Of a DNA stretch of 64,000 nt, positions 52,409 through 59,776 are shown piece after piece; position 1 is the stretch's first letter; every line of letters starts with the position of its first letter. The position numbers were made by a program, and so were the translations under genes. The notes beneath the pieces are model-generated. The model was not told the origin of the DNA, did not search any database, and saw nothing but the letters and a program-made list of their open reading frames with translations. The stretch is from UBA8529 sp964390565 (GTDB lineage Bacteria; Bacteroidota; Bacteroidia; Bacteroidales; Tenuifilaceae): NCBI GenBank assembly GCA_964390565.1, contig CAYMII010000007.1, positions 33,327 to 97,326 of the forward strand, given 5' to 3'.

Positions 52409-53320
52409 TTAATTATCGTTCTTTATCGACTTAAAACCAAGGCCTAATATTTCGTTCGCATCGATAACCGTTATGAATGCATCCGGATCAATAGAATGGA
52501 TAAAATCGCGGAGAATATAAACCTCGCGGCGGCTTACGTTGGTGAAAATTATCTTTTTTTCTTGTCCTTGATACATACCTTCGGCTTTAATCATCGTGCC
52601 TCCTCTTTCAAGGTCGTTAATGATTTTATCACGAATCTCATCGTATTTATCTGAAATAATAAAAAGAGTTTTGTCGTAGCTAACTCCCTCAATGGTCATA
52701 TCAATAACCTTACCGGTTATATAGATTACAATCCATGAGTACAATGGAATTTTCCAATCTTTGAAAGCAACAACCGCAAAGAGCACAATTGCCGAATCAA
52801 CATATATCATTAGTTGACCTAATGGCATACGAGTATACTTTGCAATAATCATGGCAATGATGTCTGAACCACCGCTTGTAGCTTTTGTCTTAAATATCAA
52901 TCCTAACCCGAAACCAATTAGCACACCTCCAAAAATTGAAGATAAAAGCATATCGTCAACCAAAGGCTCATAGCCTAGGATAATGTGCAGAAGGTCGATG
53001 AAAACGGATGAAAGAATAAATCCGATTACCGTTTTAACACCAAATTTTGGTCCCAAAATCTTAATACCAATAATGGTTAATGGAATATTCAGCACCAGAC
53101 CAATAGTACCAATAGGCAATCCCTCGGGAGCCCATTCGAACATCCCAGCGGTTAAATAGTGAATAACAATACCAATACCGTAAACGCCGCCTGGCGCAAT
53201 TCGATGTGGGTCGATGAAAAGTACAAACCCGGCAGCAAGGATAAAAGCCCCTACAATTATCAAAGCGTAGTTTATGAACCACTCCTTCGAGAATAATTTT
53301 TCACTAGTTAGATAAGTCAT
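52409..53320 (-). CDS. YitT-family membrane protein with C-terminal DUF2179 domain
   Basis: 303 residues. Five or six membrane helices (about 17-205), including GGVYGIGIVIHYL and ATSGGSDIIAMI, precede a soluble DUF2179 domain (about 215-300, KIIFTNVSRREVYILRDFIHSIDPDAFITV). YitT proteins are of unknown function; a transporter-like role is guessed from the membrane fold. It is monocistronic, with its own -7 element (TATTTTTG, 53354-53361) and terminator. Confidence 0.9.
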   Translation of the reverse strand: MTYLTSEKLFSKEWFINYALIIVGAFILAAGFVLFIDPHRIAPGGVYGIGIVIHYLTAGMFEWAPEGLPIGTIGLVLNIPLTIIGIKILGPKFGVKTVIGFILSSVFIDLLHIILGYEPLVDDMLLSSIFGGVLIGFGLGLIFKTKATSGGSDIIAMIIAKYTRMPLGQLMIYVDSAIVLFAVVAFKDWKIPLYSWIVIYITGKVIDMTIEGVSYDKTLFIISDKYDEIRDKIINDLERGGTMIKAEGMYQGQEKKIIFTNVSRREVYILRDFIHSIDPDAFITVIDANEILGLGFKSIKNDN

Positions 53321-53353
53321 ATCGTATGATGTGTTAGATTATCAATTTTGGCG

Positions 53354-53361
53354 CAAAAATA
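53354..53361 (-). promoter_or_regulatory. -7 element upstream of the YitT-family gene
   Basis: Reverse strand TATTTTTG, a full -7 match, about 35 bases before the ATG at 53320. No TTG lies at the usual distance. Confidence 0.4.
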
Positions 53362-53434
53362 ATTTTTATCTAGATATTTTTAGTTACGATGTGATTGAAA
53401 ATCAAATCTAAAAAGATGTTTAATAACGTGTATT

Positions 53435-53463
53435 AAAAAACCCCGATATTTTGTATCGGGGTT
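53435..53463 (-). terminator. Rho-independent terminator after the GT9 gene
   Basis: Reverse strand: AACCCCGATA/TATCGGGGTT, a perfect ten-base stem with a 5-base loop, followed by TTTTTTAAT. It stops transcription of the GT9-DUF4254 operon. Confidence 0.94.
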
Positions 53464-53483
53464 GTAATATTAAAAACGGCTTT

Positions 53484-54512
53484 TTAAGCGATTATAACCT
53501 CGTTTATTTTATTAACGATATCTTGTGGGGTGATGAGGTTCAAACAGGCATAATCCTTTCTAAAACATGGCTTATTTCCATAAATGGAACAAGGACGACA
53601 TGGCAGGTTGATTTGAAGTGCATGTTTTGGGTTTTGATTCCAACCATAAAAACCTGCAAAAGGATGTGTTGCTCCCCAAATACTGACTACCGATGTATTC
53701 ACAAGCGATGCAAAATGCATATTTGCCGAATCCATGGAAACAAGAACATCAAGGTTAGAAATAACCTTTAGCTCATCCTCAAGGCTTAGTTTACCTGCAA
53801 GCGAAATTGTGTTTTTATGATGTTTCTCCCAACCGTCTAAAACCTCTTTTTCGTAAGGTCCGCCGCCAAAAAGGAAAACCTTCATTTTTGGTAAACCCGA
53901 TAAAAGGGCAACAACCTTCTCCATTTGCTCTAAAGGATAAATTTTCCCTTTATGTTTAGCAAATGGTGCAATTCCCACCCATTTACAATCCTTTTGATTT
54001 GTAATGGTTAGAACGTTTTCGCTTAAAGGAGCCTTAGTGAAAATGTAATCGAATTCAAGGTTGAACTTAAAGCCTGCATTTTCAAAAACCTTCGCATAGC
54101 GAGATGTTGTTGCCTCGAGTTGACGAAGCTCTTTGCCATCAATTTTAGTAAGAGCATGTTTCTCTTTCCGTCCTTTATCAATTACCACTTTTTTTGCTGA
54201 TGAAAAAGCAAAAAGAAGTCGTAAAACCTTGGTTCGGATAACATCATGAAGATCGGCAATAACATCTATTTTCCCTAGCTTATTCAAATCGAAGTAAAGA
54301 CGAAAGATTCCAAAAAAGCCATTATGTCGACCTTTTAAATCAACTTCAAAGAATTTTACCCCAGGGATATATTTAATAAAGCCCGAAGCAAATTTTTGTG
54401 AAACAAAAATAATCTCAGTATCGGGATAAGCCTTCGATAACGACGAGATTACAGGAACCGTCATTACAACGTCGCCAATGGCGCTAAGCCTTATAACCAA
54501 TACTCTCTTCAT
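53484..54512 (-). CDS. Glycosyltransferase family 9 (heptosyltransferase-like)
   Basis: A 342-residue GT-B fold enzyme. The N-terminal VLVIRLSAIGDVVMTVPVI is the GT9 signature. The C-terminal half holds GIAPFAKHKGKIYP, VFLFGGGPYEKEV, VSMDSANMHFASLV and WGATHPFAGF, which bind the nucleotide sugar. Family members add heptose or related sugars to the lipopolysaccharide core. The sugar is not known. It is the second gene behind DUF4254 (7-base gap). Confidence 0.92.
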   Translation of the reverse strand: MKRVLVIRLSAIGDVVMTVPVISSLSKAYPDTEIIFVSQKFASGFIKYIPGVKFFEVDLKGRHNGFFGIFRLYFDLNKLGKIDVIADLHDVIRTKVLRLLFAFSSAKKVVIDKGRKEKHALTKIDGKELRQLEATTSRYAKVFENAGFKFNLEFDYIFTKAPLSENVLTITNQKDCKWVGIAPFAKHKGKIYPLEQMEKVVALLSGLPKMKVFLFGGGPYEKEVLDGWEKHHKNTISLAGKLSLEDELKVISNLDVLVSMDSANMHFASLVNTSVVSIWGATHPFAGFYGWNQNPKHALQINLPCRPCSIYGNKPCFRKDYACLNLITPQDIVNKINEVIIA

Positions 54513-54519
54513 TTCAATA

Positions 54520-55128
54520 CTATTTTTGTTTTGCGTAAAGAACAGGGTTTAACGATGGGTCGTTGTACATCTTCATCTGCTTGTAAACCTTCATGTACTT
54601 GCGACCATTCTCGATATCATCAATTAGCTGATCGATTGCCAACGATAAATCTTTTTTCTGATCAAGAAGCGTATCAAGCTTTGCTTGACATTTTGCAAGG
54701 TGATCTGGAGTTGCATCCTTGCGGATTACCTCTTGTTGCATGTGGTAAATCTTAAGCGCAAGAATCGAAAGGCGATCGATTGCCCAAGCTGGACTTTCGG
54801 TGTTGATTGTTGCGTTTGGCAAAGGTTTTACCATCTGATATTTTGTAAGGAAATAGCTATCGATTAGCTCAACCAAATCGGTTCTCTCCTGATTCGAGCG
54901 GTCAATCCAACGTTTAATCTCTAGCGCTTTAATAGGATCGATTTTTGGATCGCGGATAATATCTTCGAGATGCCACTGAACAGCATCAATCCAGTTTTTC
55001 TTGAAAAGAGAGCCTTCAATTTTATCTTCGCTGTAAGGGTTTACCAAGGTGGCGTAAACATCATCCATTGTGTGATAGTAGTTGGTACTATCTACAAAAA
55101 TTTTATTCGAAAGTTCGCTGAATGTCAT
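54520..55128 (-). CDS. DUF4254 protein
   Basis: 202 residues, soluble and largely helical, opening MTFSELSNKIFVDSTNYYHT. Features are WHLEDIIRDP, IKRWIDRSNQERTDLVE, and a long helix near 120-185. DUF4254 occurs in Bacteroidota directly before a GT9 glycosyltransferase, as here, pointing to a role in lipopolysaccharide or envelope glycan synthesis, which is unproven. The reverse -7 element TATTTTTG lies at 55152-55159. Confidence 0.85.
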   Translation of the reverse strand: MTFSELSNKIFVDSTNYYHTMDDVYATLVNPYSEDKIEGSLFKKNWIDAVQWHLEDIIRDPKIDPIKALEIKRWIDRSNQERTDLVELIDSYFLTKYQMVKPLPNATINTESPAWAIDRLSILALKIYHMQQEVIRKDATPDHLAKCQAKLDTLLDQKKDLSLAIDQLIDDIENGRKYMKVYKQMKMYNDPSLNPVLYAKQK

Positions 55129-55151
55129 CGTTGTAATTTTTTAGTTGGGAA

Positions 55152-55159
55152 CAAAAATA
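55152..55159 (-). promoter_or_regulatory. -7 element upstream of the DUF4254-GT9 operon
   Basis: Reverse strand TATTTTTG, followed by TTCCC, very like the -7 context of rsgA (TATTTTTGTTTCC). A TTTG lies only 11 bases further up; a better -33 match was not found. Confidence 0.4.
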
Positions 55160-55228
55160 TCGTATTTATTCAAATAAAACTAGTTTAGGCTATTTTCTAT
55201 TATGCTGAAAGATGAAAGAAAAAGATGT

Positions 55229-55288
55229 TTAAAAGCTCTTTTTCCCACTTTTTTTCTGAATTCGTTCCAGCCTAAGTTCGTCAGAGGC
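55229..55288 (-). pseudogene. Duplicated 3' fragment of the U32 peptidase gene
   Basis: Reverse translation gives SDELRLERIQKKSGKKSF and a stop codon at 55229-55231. The intact U32 gene at 56734 ends SDEELERIQKKSGKKSF. Bases 55226-55270 match 56731-56775 at 41 of 45 positions. No more of the gene is present, so this is a leftover of the last about 20 codons, in the same orientation as the full gene. Confidence 0.85.
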
Positions 55289-55360
55289 TTTGTGTGAAAA
55301 ATAAATAATTCGCAAGTTCGACATTCTAAGGCAAAAGAAAATAAATATGGCTATTTATTA

Positions 55361-55368
55361 TAAATTTG
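55361..55368 (+). promoter_or_regulatory. -7 element before the toxin-antitoxin genes
   Basis: TAAATTTG is a full -7 match only 14 bases before the antitoxin ATG at 55383, so the transcript would be almost leaderless. No -33 element was found. Confidence 0.4.
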
Positions 55369-55382
55369 TATGATGTATAAAA

Positions 55383-55637
55383 ATGGATGCTATGAATGCG
55401 GCAGAAATTAAATTAGAGCTATTTAGAAGGATTGATAGTTTGAAGGAACCTGAACTGGAAAAGGTATACAAGAAACTATTAGCCTTGCTTGGTAAACCAA
55501 AGGAGTATCGTTTATCAGACATTGAGAAGAAAGCAATTGATGAGGCATTAACTGCGAGCGAGAAGGGGGAGGTATATTCTCATGATAAAGTGATGAAGGA
55601 GGCTAAACAAAAACATCCAAACTTACGATTTAAGTGA
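55383..55637 (+). CDS. Antitoxin of a RelE/ParE-type toxin-antitoxin pair
   Basis: 84 residues, highly charged. A helical N-terminus (AEIKLELFRRIDSLKEPELEKVYKKLLALL) and a lysine-rich tail with YRLSDIEKKAIDEALTASEKGEVYSHDKVMKEAKQKH. The last part looks like the disordered toxin-binding end of type II antitoxins. The class is assigned mainly from its position: it overlaps the RelE/ParE toxin by 4 bases. An alternative ATG lies at 55392. Confidence 0.75.
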   Translation: MDAMNAAEIKLELFRRIDSLKEPELEKVYKKLLALLGKPKEYRLSDIEKKAIDEALTASEKGEVYSHDKVMKEAKQKHPNLRFK

Positions 55638-55927
55638 GAAATATTAAGTGGAATAAATTGGCTGTTTTGGATTACAATAGCAATATCGATTACTTGCTAA
55701 AAAAATGGACGGTAGTTGAGGCTCAGGCTTTTATTGATGAGGTGGATGAAATAATATTTGTTTTAGAACAAGGTAAAGTCGAGCACCAGAATACAGACTG
55801 TATTGGTGTTAAACGCTGTGTATTATGCAAACAAATTACCCTTTTCTATAAAGTTGATAATAAGAATAATGTTGAGCTACTCCGTTTTTGGAACAACTAT
55901 CAAGATGATAAAAAGTTAAAGTTATAG
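55634..55927 (+). CDS. RelE/ParE-family toxin
   Basis: 97 residues with the RelE/ParE fold pattern: IKWNKLAVLDYNSNIDYLLKKWT at the start, EAQAFIDEVDEIIFVLEQG in the helices and LFYKVDNKNNVELLRFWNNYQD at the end. The start is GTG at 55634, within the antitoxin stop. It probably cleaves mRNA at the ribosome or blocks gyrase; the RelE or ParE type cannot be told. Confidence 0.85.
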   Translation: MRNIKWNKLAVLDYNSNIDYLLKKWTVVEAQAFIDEVDEIIFVLEQGKVEHQNTDCIGVKRCVLCKQITLFYKVDNKNNVELLRFWNNYQDDKKLKL

Positions 55928-55959
55928 CTTTGGCAGAATATAAGAAGAAGGTTATTAAT

Positions 55960-56032
55960 AGATAGGTAAGGCTAGTAGGAAGTGCTTCTATGGGGTTATA
56001 AAAAACAGACAGAGCCAACACTTTACCTATCT
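55960..56032. repeat. Spaced inverted repeat AGATAGGTAA ... TTACCTATCT
   Basis: The ten-base arms are 55960-55969 and 56023-56032, with 53 bases between them. They lie between the toxin and the DUF3592-like gene, inside the stretch bracketed by the duplicated U32 ends. There is no reading frame in the loop; it could be a structured leader or part of a decayed mobile element. Confidence 0.45.
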
Positions 56033-56162
56033 GTGCAAAAGTATTTTCAGAAAACAATAGGCTGTAGCCTTTAACAATACAAACGACTTAGGTGACCTAA
56101 GCAGAACGAGGACAGGAAATATAGGTGCTAATGCAGAATGACTTAGTTAATAGTAAATAATA

Positions 56163-56618
56163 ATGAAACAAAAAACTAGAATGATTGCAATTGGTATTGT
56201 TTCGTCTTTTATTATATTCAGTTTTATATGTTGGATAGGATCTCATATTCAGGATTACTTAATTGATTATAGGCAAAATAATTTTAAAAATTTAGGGATA
56301 ACTTTTGGAACAACTAAATCACTAAGTTGCAGTAAAGGAGGGTGTTTTATTAAATATGTATATCAAGTAAGAGGACAATTATATGGTGGAAGTGCAGGAA
56401 ATGGCAATAGTTTCTTTTATCCAGACAAGCAATATTATGTGGTTTATTCTAAAGATGATCCTACACTACAAATCATTTTACCAGATTATTCAATTTCAGA
56501 GACGATTAATCCTGATACTTTAAGTAATAATTATATAAGAGAAAGACTTAAATACTATGCTAGGACACAAAAAAAAGAAGACTGGGGTATATTCTGGCAG
56601 GATATTTTTGAAAAATAA
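56163..56618 (+). CDS. DUF3592-like single-pass membrane protein
   Basis: 151 residues. One N-terminal helix (about 8-27, AIGIVSSFIIFSFICWIG) precedes a small beta-rich domain with SLSCSKGGCFIKYVYQVRGQ and YYVVYSKDDPTLQIIL, the pattern of DUF3592-type or immunity-like proteins. Unlike its neighbours it is very AT-rich. No function is known. It lies on the islet with the toxin-antitoxin pair. Confidence 0.65.
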   Translation: MKQKTRMIAIGIVSSFIIFSFICWIGSHIQDYLIDYRQNNFKNLGITFGTTKSLSCSKGGCFIKYVYQVRGQLYGGSAGNGNSFFYPDKQYYVVYSKDDPTLQIILPDYSISETINPDTLSNNYIRERLKYYARTQKKEDWGIFWQDIFEK

Positions 56619-56733
56619 ACACTTTGCCCCCCGTTAAGCCGAGACTGTTCACACTTTTCGCCCGCATCTTTTTGCCGTGTGTATTATTGGATTTTTATTT
56701 TGTAAAGTTCAGTTATTGTGTCGGATCGAATGT

Positions 56734-58020
56734 TTAAAAACTCTTTTTCCCACTTTTCTTTTGAATTCTTTCCAGCTCTTCATCGGAAACAACACGGTAT
56801 AGCTTGTCGGAACGACGAAGAATATCTGTTATTGGAATTGAGCATTTTATCCCTTTAGGACAAACTTCTGCTGGCTTTTCATCTACTCGTAATTCTGAAA
56901 TTGATGTTTCAATAACGCCAGTTGTTGGGCCAATTATCAATATTTTATCTTTGAGGTAGAGCTCGTGCGCCTCAACTAAAACTTCGGCAACGCCAAGGTT
57001 TGAGAAGTAGTTGGTTATCTTGCCACAGTAAATTTTGCGCTCGGTTGCCAAGCTTCCGTAAACATGGCTCCACTCGCCCAGCTTGCGCCCAAGGTAGTAA
57101 CCATCCCAAAAACCGCGGTTGAAAACTGTGGAAAGGCGTTTCATCCAACCTTCAATCTTCTCCTCGGTGTAAGTATTGTTAAAAAGCGATTCAACCGCTT
57201 CGCTGTAGCATTGGGTGGTGGTTTTAACGTATTCTGCAGAACGAGCGCGGCCTTCAATTTTCAATACGCGAACACCTGCATCGATTAGCTTGTTAAGGAA
57301 GTTGATAGTGCATAAATCCTTGGGTGACATGATGTACTCATTATCGACCTCAAGCTCTTTGCCCGTTTCGGTTTCCTGAACGGTGTATGATCGCCTACAA
57401 ACTTGTAGGCAGGCTCCACGATTGGCCGAAATATTCTCCTGATGAAGACTTAAGTAACATTTTCCTGAAATGGCCATGCATAGCGCACCATGCACAAACA
57501 TCTCAATTTTAATTTTATTCCCCGATGGTCCTGTTATATTTTCGCGTTCAATCCCTTGAGATATCTCATAAACCTGCTCTAAGGAGAGTTCGCGAGCAAG
57601 AACAACCACATCCGCCCAATTAGCATAAAACTTAATGGACTGAAGGTTTCCAATATTTAGCTGAGTTGAAAGATGAATCTCGTGTCCCAGTTCATGGGCA
57701 TACATCAGCGCTGCCTGATCGGATGCAATAATAGAGCTAACCCCAGCGTTCTTTGCTTCTTGCAAAAGGGTTTTTACATCTGCTAAATCCTTATCGTATA
57801 AAACGGTATTAACGGTTAGGTACGAACGAACATTATTCTCGTTGCAGATTCGAACAATCTCCTTTAAATCGTTAACAGTAAAATTGATATTCGAGTTTGC
57901 CCGCATGTTAAGGTGCCCGACTCCAAAATAAACAGCATTTGCTCCTCCTTGAATGGCTGCCATAAGCGATTCAAAATTCCCAGCGGGCGACATTATCTCA
58001 ATATCTGAACGTTTCAGCAT
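56734..58020 (-). CDS. Peptidase U32-family protein (TrhP/YegQ-like tRNA hydroxylase)
   Basis: A 428-residue U32 protein. Signatures are MSPAGNFESLMAAIQGGANAVYFG (truncated here to family start), HGALCMAISGKCYLS, NRGACLQVCR and MSPKDLCTINFLNKLIDAGVRVLKIEGRARSAEYV. The four cysteines of the middle motifs match those thought to bind a Fe-S cluster. TrhP (YegQ) makes 5-hydroxyuridine at tRNA position 34; assignment to that subgroup is likely, not proven. Its last 20 codons are duplicated at 55229. The reverse -7 element TACTTTTG is at 58041-58048. Confidence 0.9.
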   Translation of the reverse strand: MLKRSDIEIMSPAGNFESLMAAIQGGANAVYFGVGHLNMRANSNINFTVNDLKEIVRICNENNVRSYLTVNTVLYDKDLADVKTLLQEAKNAGVSSIIASDQAALMYAHELGHEIHLSTQLNIGNLQSIKFYANWADVVVLARELSLEQVYEISQGIERENITGPSGNKIKIEMFVHGALCMAISGKCYLSLHQENISANRGACLQVCRRSYTVQETETGKELEVDNEYIMSPKDLCTINFLNKLIDAGVRVLKIEGRARSAEYVKTTTQCYSEAVESLFNNTYTEEKIEGWMKRLSTVFNRGFWDGYYLGRKLGEWSHVYGSLATERKIYCGKITNYFSNLGVAEVLVEAHELYLKDKILIIGPTTGVIETSISELRVDEKPAEVCPKGIKCSIPITDILRRSDKLYRVVSDEELERIQKKSGKKSF

Positions 58021-58040
58021 TTTTGTTGATTAAGTTTGTG

Positions 58041-58048
58041 CAAAAGTA
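58041..58048 (-). promoter_or_regulatory. -7 element upstream of the U32 peptidase gene
   Basis: Reverse strand TACTTTTG, a full match, about 20 bases before the ATG at 58020. No -33 TTG was found at the usual distance. Confidence 0.45.
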
Positions 58049-58122
58049 AGAATAATTTGAATTAATGAATTTTCATATATTTCAACAAGAAAGATCTTGT
58101 AAAGTTGATTCAGGGTCTATTC

Positions 58123-58178
58123 CCAGCAGCTTTAGCTGCTGGCAGATTATAACTTCTTTAATTGGCTTTAGCCTCATT
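58123..58178. repeat. Left REP-like hairpin pair beside the transposase
   Basis: Two hairpins: CCAGCAGC-TTTA-GCTGCTGG (58123-58142) and GGC-TTTA-GCC inside TAATTGGCTTTAGCCTCATT (58159-58178). The inner unit recurs inverted at 58691-58710 with 18 of 20 identity. Together with the right end they flank the transposase in opposite orientation, the layout of REPINs. Confidence 0.75.
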
Positions 58179-58214
58179 TTTTTCATTAGAATAAAAAATC
58201 AAATCCAATATTCA

Positions 58215-58222
58215 TATATTTG
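58215..58222 (+). promoter_or_regulatory. -7 element before the transposase gene
   Basis: TATATTTG, a full -7 match, 25 bases before the ATG at 58248. This supports 58248 as the original start of the transposase. Confidence 0.4.
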
Positions 58223-58247
58223 ATATAACAACATATAAATCAAAACT

Positions 58248-58695
58248 ATGAGTTGGGTAAGAATTTGGGTTCATATTGTTTTTTTCAACTAAAAACAGAG
58301 AGCCATTTCTAAATTCTCATGAAATCAGAACAAGATTGTTTGAACATATAAAACAGAATGCAAAAGATAAGGATATTTGGATCGATTGCGTAAATGGATA
58401 TCATGATCATGCCCATTCTCTTATTTCATTGGGTAAAGATCAAACTATAAGCAATGTCACAAAACTTATTAAAGGGGAATCATCATTTTGGATAAATCAG
58501 CAAAAACTAATATTACATAAATTTTCTTGGCAAGATGATTATTGGGCTGTTGGTGTGAGTGAAAGCCATTTAGAGTCGGTTAGGAAATACATAAAAAATC
58601 AGGAAGAGCACCATCAAAAGAGAGCATTTACCGAGGAGGTAAATGAGTTTATGGAAAAATATGGGTGGGCGTTGATTAATGAAAAGTCACAATGA
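58248..58695 (+). pseudogene. REP-associated tyrosine transposase (Y1/HUH, IS200-like), frameshifted near its start
   Basis: The ATG at 58248 opens MSWVRIWVHIVF, the usual start of this family, then meets a stop at 58290. Shifting the frame by one base inside the run of seven T (58279-58285) continues STKNREPFLNSHEIR and reads to 58695. The HUH motif is YHDHAHSLIS and the catalytic tyrosine lies in VRKYIKNQEEHH. The enzyme nicks and joins single strands at REP hairpins. The single extra T may be a true mutation, a sequencing error or a slippage site. Confidence 0.88.
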
Positions 58696-58749
58696 GACTA
58701 AAGTCAATTAGTATATAATTTTAGTTTATCCGTTGACTGAAGTCAACGG
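58691..58749. repeat. Right REP-like hairpin pair, inverted to the left one
   Basis: The inner unit (58691-58710, reverse TAATTGACTTTAGTCTCATT) matches the left one at 18 of 20 positions. Its hairpin is GAC/GTC where the left is GGC/GCC, so both arms changed together. The outer hairpin is CCGTTGAC-TGAA-GTCAACGG (58730-58749). The transposase stop codon lies within the inner unit. Confidence 0.75.
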
Positions 58750-58760
58750 GAAACAGAATA

Positions 58761-59492
58761 TTATTTCTTCAGCTTACTAAAAAACATGGTAACAGCCATC
58801 CAGTATTCTTTGTTCGATTTGTTTGATTCCCAAAGGGCTTTTGAACCATGCTTTCCTTCATCAGAGGGTTTAAAAATGGTTACTAGCTGTTTTGGAACAA
58901 CAGATAGTAATTTAACTAATTCTGGATTCTCGGATTTAGAAGATAGTGCAAGCACAGGAACCGATATTTTTGAAATCTTACTTTGGATAAAATTGCTCGG
59001 TTCAAAATACTCACCTGGAGAAAAAACAACTAAAGCGCTAACTTTTAACTTTTCAGGAGCAGTAATCAGGCTGAGCGATGCAGAATATGAACTACCCCAG
59101 AGAACAATTGGTTTATCGCTTTTGGATTTTACATAATCGATCGCTGCATAAACATCAGGTAGAGCGTCGAGATAATTTGTAGGTAGATTTTTCTCCTTTG
59201 CCCTAGCAGCGGTCTCATTCTTAATATAGTTTACCTCTTCTCCTGAACGCTGATCAATTGCAAGGCAATTGTATCCTAGATTTACAAGCTTTGGAGCAAT
59301 CTCACGATACTCACCACGGCTATAGCCCGCCTGATGTAATAAAATGATGTATGGATTCTGGGTTGATGAAACGTACAAATCGGCAGTAATGGTTAAACCA
59401 TCCTTCGCTTCGAAAGTAACTGTTTGCTGAGCAACTGATTTGTTGATCATCGCGGAAAGAAGAAGTGTAATTATAAGGCTGCTTCTAAGCAT
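58761..59492 (-). CDS. Secreted alpha/beta hydrolase
   Basis: 243 residues with a signal peptide (LIITLLLSAMINKSVAQ). The nucleophile elbow is LWGSSYSASLSLI (GxSxS, Ser about 135) and the late histidine lies in EGKHGSKALW (about 215). An oxyanion-type HQAG follows YIILL near residue 52. It belongs to the dienelactone hydrolase/BAAT-like group; the substrate is unknown. It starts 8 bases after atpC and so is probably read from the atpDC transcript. Confidence 0.85.
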   Translation of the reverse strand: MLRSSLIITLLLSAMINKSVAQQTVTFEAKDGLTITADLYVSSTQNPYIILLHQAGYSRGEYREIAPKLVNLGYNCLAIDQRSGEEVNYIKNETAARAKEKNLPTNYLDALPDVYAAIDYVKSKSDKPIVLWGSSYSASLSLITAPEKLKVSALVVFSPGEYFEPSNFIQSKISKISVPVLALSSKSENPELVKLLSVVPKQLVTIFKPSDEGKHGSKALWESNKSNKEYWMAVTMFFSKLKK

Positions 59493-59500
59493 GAATAGAG

Positions 59501-59758
59501 CTATTCAACTTTTTTGATTGAATCGGATAGAATAACAACATGATCTTTTTTTACCTCAATAATTCCAACTTCGGTAATATCAAAGAAAATTTCGTTCTTG
59601 TCAGATTCAATAACCTTAATTTGGCCGGGCTCAAGGGTTGATGTTAGGGCTGCATGTTTATGCATTACCTCAAACGAACCCTTTGTTCCAGGAACTTTTA
59701 CAAGGGCAATACTGCCCTTGTAAATTGTTGCCTTTGGAGTTACTATTTCCAGTAACAT
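59501..59758 (-). CDS. atpC: ATP synthase F1 subunit epsilon (short form)
   Basis: An 85-residue protein made only of the N-terminal beta-sandwich of epsilon: MLLEIVTPKATIYKGSIALVKVPG and GSFEVMHKHAALTSTLEPGQIK. The C-terminal pair of helices that inhibits ATP hydrolysis in E. coli is absent, as usual in Bacteroidota. It lies 18 bases after atpD. Confidence 0.95.
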   Translation of the reverse strand: MLLEIVTPKATIYKGSIALVKVPGTKGSFEVMHKHAALTSTLEPGQIKVIESDKNEIFFDITEVGIIEVKKDHVVILSDSIKKVE

Positions 59759-59776
59759 ACTTTATGGTTTAATCAA

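Noticed and set aside
59501..59758. Truncated atpC
   Set aside because: The missing C-terminal helices are the normal form of epsilon in Bacteroidota, not a deletion.
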